A stretch of DNA of 41,799 nucleotides, taken from contig JAISLH010000098.1 of NCBI GenBank assembly GCA_031260565.1, positions 1 to 41,799 on the forward strand, in the 5' to 3' direction. Source of the stretch: Bacteroidales bacterium. GTDB lineage: Bacteria; Bacteroidota; Bacteroidia; Bacteroidales; P3. Positions 39,078 through 41,799 of the stretch are shown here, piece by piece. Made by a program: the position numbers and the translations under genes. The first letter of the stretch is position 1. Each line of letters starts with the position of its first letter. The notes beneath the pieces were generated by a model. The model saw nothing but the letters and a program-made list of their open reading frames with translations, did not search any database and was not told where the DNA came from.

Positions 39078-39087
39078 GGCAAAATTA
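39078..39087 (-). promoter_or_regulatory. -7 box TAATTTTGCC, copy 2 of the DUF3990 system
   Basis: Minus-strand box 20 bp before the DUF3990 start, matching that of copy 1. Confidence 0.55.
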
Positions 39088-39126
39088 CAAAATAAATCTC
39101 ATATAATTCATTTTGTTGTCGTAACA

Positions 39127-39202
39127 CTATCTTTTTCCGTGCGTAAATAGTATAGTTGAACAATGCCGCTGAAATTTGTTTTATGCTTTCTCCTTTATTC
39201 AT
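39127..39202 (-). pseudogene. Decayed 5' copy of the neighbouring secreted-protein gene
   Basis: Minus-strand ATG at 39202 leads to ...SAALFNYTIYAR, matching the signal-peptide end AAALFSVTIYAQ of the gene at 39263-39913. At DNA level GTGCGTAAATAGTA and TGAACAATGCCGCTG are identical in both places (39139-39170 and 39856-39888), with 3 changes between. Beyond the signal peptide the similarity is lost. A partial duplication followed by decay is the simplest reading. Confidence 0.6.
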
Positions 39203-39262
39203 AACTCCAAAACTGAAACATTACCCTTTTTTAGCACCACCTAATTCGAAACGTTAGCACTC

Positions 39263-39913
39263 TTACCATTGATGGAAACATTGTATTTCCGCATTATAAG
39301 GAAATTCATATTGTATGTTTCTAATAATATAATTATCATTATTTCGTTCAATTTTGTACTCAATGAGAGAATTTGTGAAATTTATAATCTCAATATAAAA
39401 TAGCGGATACCCTCCTTCTGGTCGATACTTATAAAAATCAGTCTCTACTGATATTGTATCTTTTGTTATTAAATTTGTTATCAAAAAAATATCATCATTT
39501 AATTCTAATATATTCATTGATGTAGTATCAATGGCTATATACTGAAAAGTATCAATAGTTGGTGAATTTTGAAAAGTAATAACTAAATTACTCCAACAAT
39601 ATGTACCACAATGGCTACCAAGAGCAAGCATTTTATCTGTTGCCCATAAAAATTCAAATGTAAGAGGAAGTGTATTATAATTTAGAGTATCAAAGATTAA
39701 AGAAATGTTGTTCTTTGTAAATTTCCATATATAGAGACTATCATTAAGACGTTCTTTTATTGAAATTGTGTTACAAGGCAACGTGTCATACTCTATTGTA
39801 TCATTGCTATAGAAATTGTATTTGCCGTCCTTAATTAGTGTGATGCTGTCACTCTGTGCGTAAATAGTAACGCTGAACAATGCCGCTGCTAGATAAATTG
39901 TTGCTTTTTTCAT
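39263..39913 (-). CDS. Secreted protein of unknown function
   Basis: 216 residues with a signal peptide (residues 1-20, ending TIYAQ). The body is beta-rich and threonine/asparagine-rich, with a central GSHCGTYCWSNLVITFQ segment holding two close cysteines and IDTTSMNILELNDD, a phrase also seen in the lipoprotein at 33912. No domain recognised. The promoter-like box TACTTTTACA at 39916 lies only 2 bp before the ATG, so either the mRNA is nearly leaderless or another promoter is used. A decayed partial copy lies just downstream. Confidence 0.68.
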   Translation of the reverse strand: MKKATIYLAAALFSVTIYAQSDSITLIKDGKYNFYSNDTIEYDTLPCNTISIKERLNDSLYIWKFTKNNISLIFDTLNYNTLPLTFEFLWATDKMLALGSHCGTYCWSNLVITFQNSPTIDTFQYIAIDTTSMNILELNDDIFLITNLITKDTISVETDFYKYRPEGGYPLFYIEIINFTNSLIEYKIERNNDNYIIRNIQYEFPYNAEIQCFHQW

Positions 39914-40001
39914 TGTGTAAAAGTAATAATAAATTTAACATCAGTCGTTTTAATCATAAATTTTACTGCATTGAGATAGCAATTTTGACAAACGCCATTT
40001 G

Positions 40002-41597
40002 CTATATAACATTGATTGTTTTCTCTATTGCGATTTGCGACAAAAAATGCACATCATGGGAAACAACTATCAGCGTCCCTTGATAGGAAGCAATGGAAGA
40101 GGTCAAAATTTCCGTGTTTTGAATATCTAAATTGTTGGTTGGCTCATCAAGTATTATGATGTCAGGAGCTTGGCTACGTATTGTCAAACAACACAAAACT
40201 AAACGCATACGTTCGCCACCGCTAAGGCTGTTGCAAGGCTGCTCCCACTGCGTTTTGTCAAAGAGAAAGCGGTTTAATCGCAGTTTGATTTCGTGTTCCA
40301 ACAAGGCGGAAGTATTAAAGAGTTGTGCCTGTTCAAAGACCGACAGCTGTGAATTGAGCAAAGAATAATCCTGATCAATATAAACACTGCTTGCTTGAAC
40401 ACATTCAACACTGCCGACCGAAGGCTGAAACCTGCCCAATAAAATATTGATAAGCGTAGTTTTGCCCTTACCGTTGCCGCCCTTTATTAAAATTCTTTCA
40501 CCGCTTACTATCGTTAGCGTCAGAGGCTGTTGCCATAACATCTTATCCCCATTGTAAGAGAAGTTTATATCCTTTGCTTTGACCAAAATCTTATTGCGAT
40601 GTAGTGAAGAGTTATCTAAATTGAGCTTCATCTGTTCCTTGTCAATACTTTGCTTACGTAACGCAATCATTTCCTGCGTTATATTGTCTATCTTGCTGTG
40701 ATGCACATCCTTCAAACGTGCAGACGTGTTCTGAGAACTATCTTTGAGAGTCTTCATCATTATCCTTGCCACCCCCTCTTTTTGTTTCTGTTTTTTGCCT
40801 CTTGCTTCTACTTTGTTTTGACGTTCAATAGTTTCACGCTCAATGCGTTTTGCCTTACGCAAATCCTTTTCCGCCGACTGAATATCTTGTTGTAAAGCAT
40901 TGACTTCAAGTTCCTTTTGCTCAGAATAAAACTTAAAATTACCACCATAAAGTTTTATGCCCTGCTTTTGAAGTTCAAAAATCATATTCAGTTTGTTGAG
41001 CAACGTCTTGTCGTGGCTTACGATAAGCATTGTAGCACTTGACTTTTCCACAAGGTTATATAATTTCTCCCTTGTTTGCAAATCCAAGTGGTTAGACGGC
41101 TCATCAAGTAACACAATATTAGGATTATAAAGCCCAATTCCTGCAAGAAAAACCTTAGTCTTCTCTCCACCGCTCAAAGATGACATTTTGGTATCATAAC
41201 CCCTTGTTTTTAAGTCCCAAAACGATAATGCAGCCTCCGCTTTCTGCTCAATATCCCAATCGTCATTGAGCATAGCAAAGTTTTTCTCTGATGTATCTCC
41301 TTGTAAAATAGACTTTAAGGCATGCAACTTATCATCTATTTTCAGCACTTGGGCTATCGTCATATCATCCCATTGACCTAAATGTTGTGGAACGAAATAA
41401 GGCTTTTGGGAAATCAACACTTCTCCGAAGCTTTGTTGCAAAACACCTGCAACAATCTGCAAAAGAGTAGATTTACCTGAGCCATTGTTGCCCACGATAG
41501 CCGCCTTGTCGCCGTCAGACAGCGAAAGGTTGAGGTTTTCAAAGAGAACCGTCTTGTCAATATGTGAATAAGAGACGTTGTTAAGACTAATGCCCAT
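40002..41597 (-). CDS. ABC-F family ATPase (duplicated ATP-binding cassettes)
   Basis: 531 residues from the ATG at 41597 (MGISLNNVSYSHIDKTVLFENL); the longer frame to 41678 is crossed by the promoter box at 41634. Two ABC domains, each with Walker A (GNNGSGKSTLL; GGNGKGKTTLI), signature (SSLSGGEKTKV; NSLSGGERMRL) and Walker B (IVLLDEPSNHLDL; IIILDEPTNNLDI), joined by a charged linker of about 80 residues rich in K, E and Q. There are no membrane segments. ABC-F proteins act on the ribosome, as translation factors or antibiotic-protection proteins; the linker sequence does not let me tell which. Confidence 0.9.
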   Translation of the reverse strand: MGISLNNVSYSHIDKTVLFENLNLSLSDGDKAAIVGNNGSGKSTLLQIVAGVLQQSFGEVLISQKPYFVPQHLGQWDDMTIAQVLKIDDKLHALKSILQGDTSEKNFAMLNDDWDIEQKAEAALSFWDLKTRGYDTKMSSLSGGEKTKVFLAGIGLYNPNIVLLDEPSNHLDLQTREKLYNLVEKSSATMLIVSHDKTLLNKLNMIFELQKQGIKLYGGNFKFYSEQKELEVNALQQDIQSAEKDLRKAKRIERETIERQNKVEARGKKQKQKEGVARIMMKTLKDSSQNTSARLKDVHHSKIDNITQEMIALRKQSIDKEQMKLNLDNSSLHRNKILVKAKDINFSYNGDKMLWQQPLTLTIVSGERILIKGGNGKGKTTLINILLGRFQPSVGSVECVQASSVYIDQDYSLLNSQLSVFEQAQLFNTSALLEHEIKLRLNRFLFDKTQWEQPCNSLSGGERMRLVLCCLTIRSQAPDIIILDEPTNNLDIQNTEILTSSIASYQGTLIVVSHDVHFLSQIAIEKTINVI

Positions 41598-41633
41598 AGT
41601 GAATGAATGTTGCAAAAAGATATTATTTGATTT

Positions 41634-41643
41634 TGCAAAGGTA
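41634..41643 (-). promoter_or_regulatory. -7 box TACCTTTGCA for the ABC-F gene
   Basis: Perfect minus-strand box 36 bp upstream of the 41597 ATG; it decides that start. Confidence 0.7.
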
Positions 41644-41762
41644 GAAATAAATTTGAGATTATTAAAATGAAGACTCACTTGCCGCTTTTCTTAAAAGAAT
41701 TTTTTAGTGAGTGTTTTTATATAATTTAAGTGAAGCAAAAATGCAAGTATTGCACCCCTTTG

Positions 41763-41799
41763 CCAAAACCAAGCTCTGCCTCATTTTCCTAAAGCGGCG
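41763..41799. repeat. AAACGCC-word array, cut by the window edge
   Basis: The last 37 bp match 15465-15501 at 34 positions and end in the middle of a reversed AAACGCC word that starts at 41790. More units probably follow outside the window. Confidence 0.75.

Noticed and set aside
41598-41678. Longer N-terminus for the ABC-F protein
   Set aside because: Crossed by the -7 box at 41634-41643, and the ABC domain begins right at the 41597 ATG.

Overview
The window looks like a chromosomal segment of a Bacteroidota bacterium, probably order Bacteroidales. The evidence is the recurrent TAnnTTTG(CA) -7 promoter box, weak ribosome binding sites, a gliding-type lipoprotein GldH next to RicT, a diheme-type fumarate reductase FrdC-FrdA, Bacteroidota-style TamB, LptD and parvulin proteins, and an AT-rich composition. 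I cannot name the genus. No rRNA, tRNA, integrase or IS transposase gene was seen.

Layout. 1-4.1 kb: the 5' part of recG on the minus strand, and a plus-strand operon of a secreted thioredoxin-like protein, murB and an unknown protein. 4.1-7.0 kb: a minus-strand thiamine operon (thiS, a TenI/ThiE-like gene, thiE, thiG) ending in a Fic-domain gene. 7.2-11.1 kb: a 2'-O-ribose RNA methyltransferase (rlmB) followed by a RecB/AddA-like helicase-nuclease. 11.1-11.7 kb: a large intergenic repeat array. 11.7-15.4 kb: an unknown secreted protein converging on the operon ricT-gldH-metallophosphoesterase. 15.6-18.5 kb: frdC-frdA with no frdB behind them. 18.7-25.9 kb: a PpiD/SurA-like periplasmic folding factor and TamB, both minus. 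26.1-33.9 kb: an MltD-like lytic transglycosylase, a small outer-membrane barrel, rubrerythrin, xseA-xseB and lptD. 33.9-35.5 kb: a lipoprotein and a DRTGG-PHP pair. 35.7-40 kb: an AT-rich accessory zone with a secreted DnaJ-type zinc-finger protein, a candidate 6S-like RNA, a small ORF, two rearranged copies of a DUF3990/DUF3791-type system and a gene with a decayed partial duplicate. 40-41.6 kb: an ABC-F ATPase. Much of the window (murB, tamB, lptD, ppiD-like, mltD-like, outer-membrane barrel) concerns envelope building.

The most unusual signal lies between the genes. At least eight intergenic sites carry a 13-bp word, AAACGCC(G/A)CTTTA, joined by about 8-bp linkers from a small set, in either orientation, with repeated steps of exactly 21 bp. 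Oppositely oriented words form very long hairpins, the best being a 31-bp perfect stem with a 7-nt loop after tamB. Two other word families, the palindromes GAGATACGTATCTC (11.4 kb) and GATGTACATC (27.9 kb), are repeated at exactly 22-bp steps. At 27.8-28.0 kb the GATGTACATC array sits inside an AAACGCC array, and the 11.4-kb array is flanked by a 34-bp perfect inverted repeat. This modular 21/22-bp system is my main candidate for something undescribed.

Two possible gene remnants also stand out: a promoter plus the first nine codons of what looks like an AbiH-type gene abutting the mltD stop codon, and an orphan promoter box where frdB would be expected.
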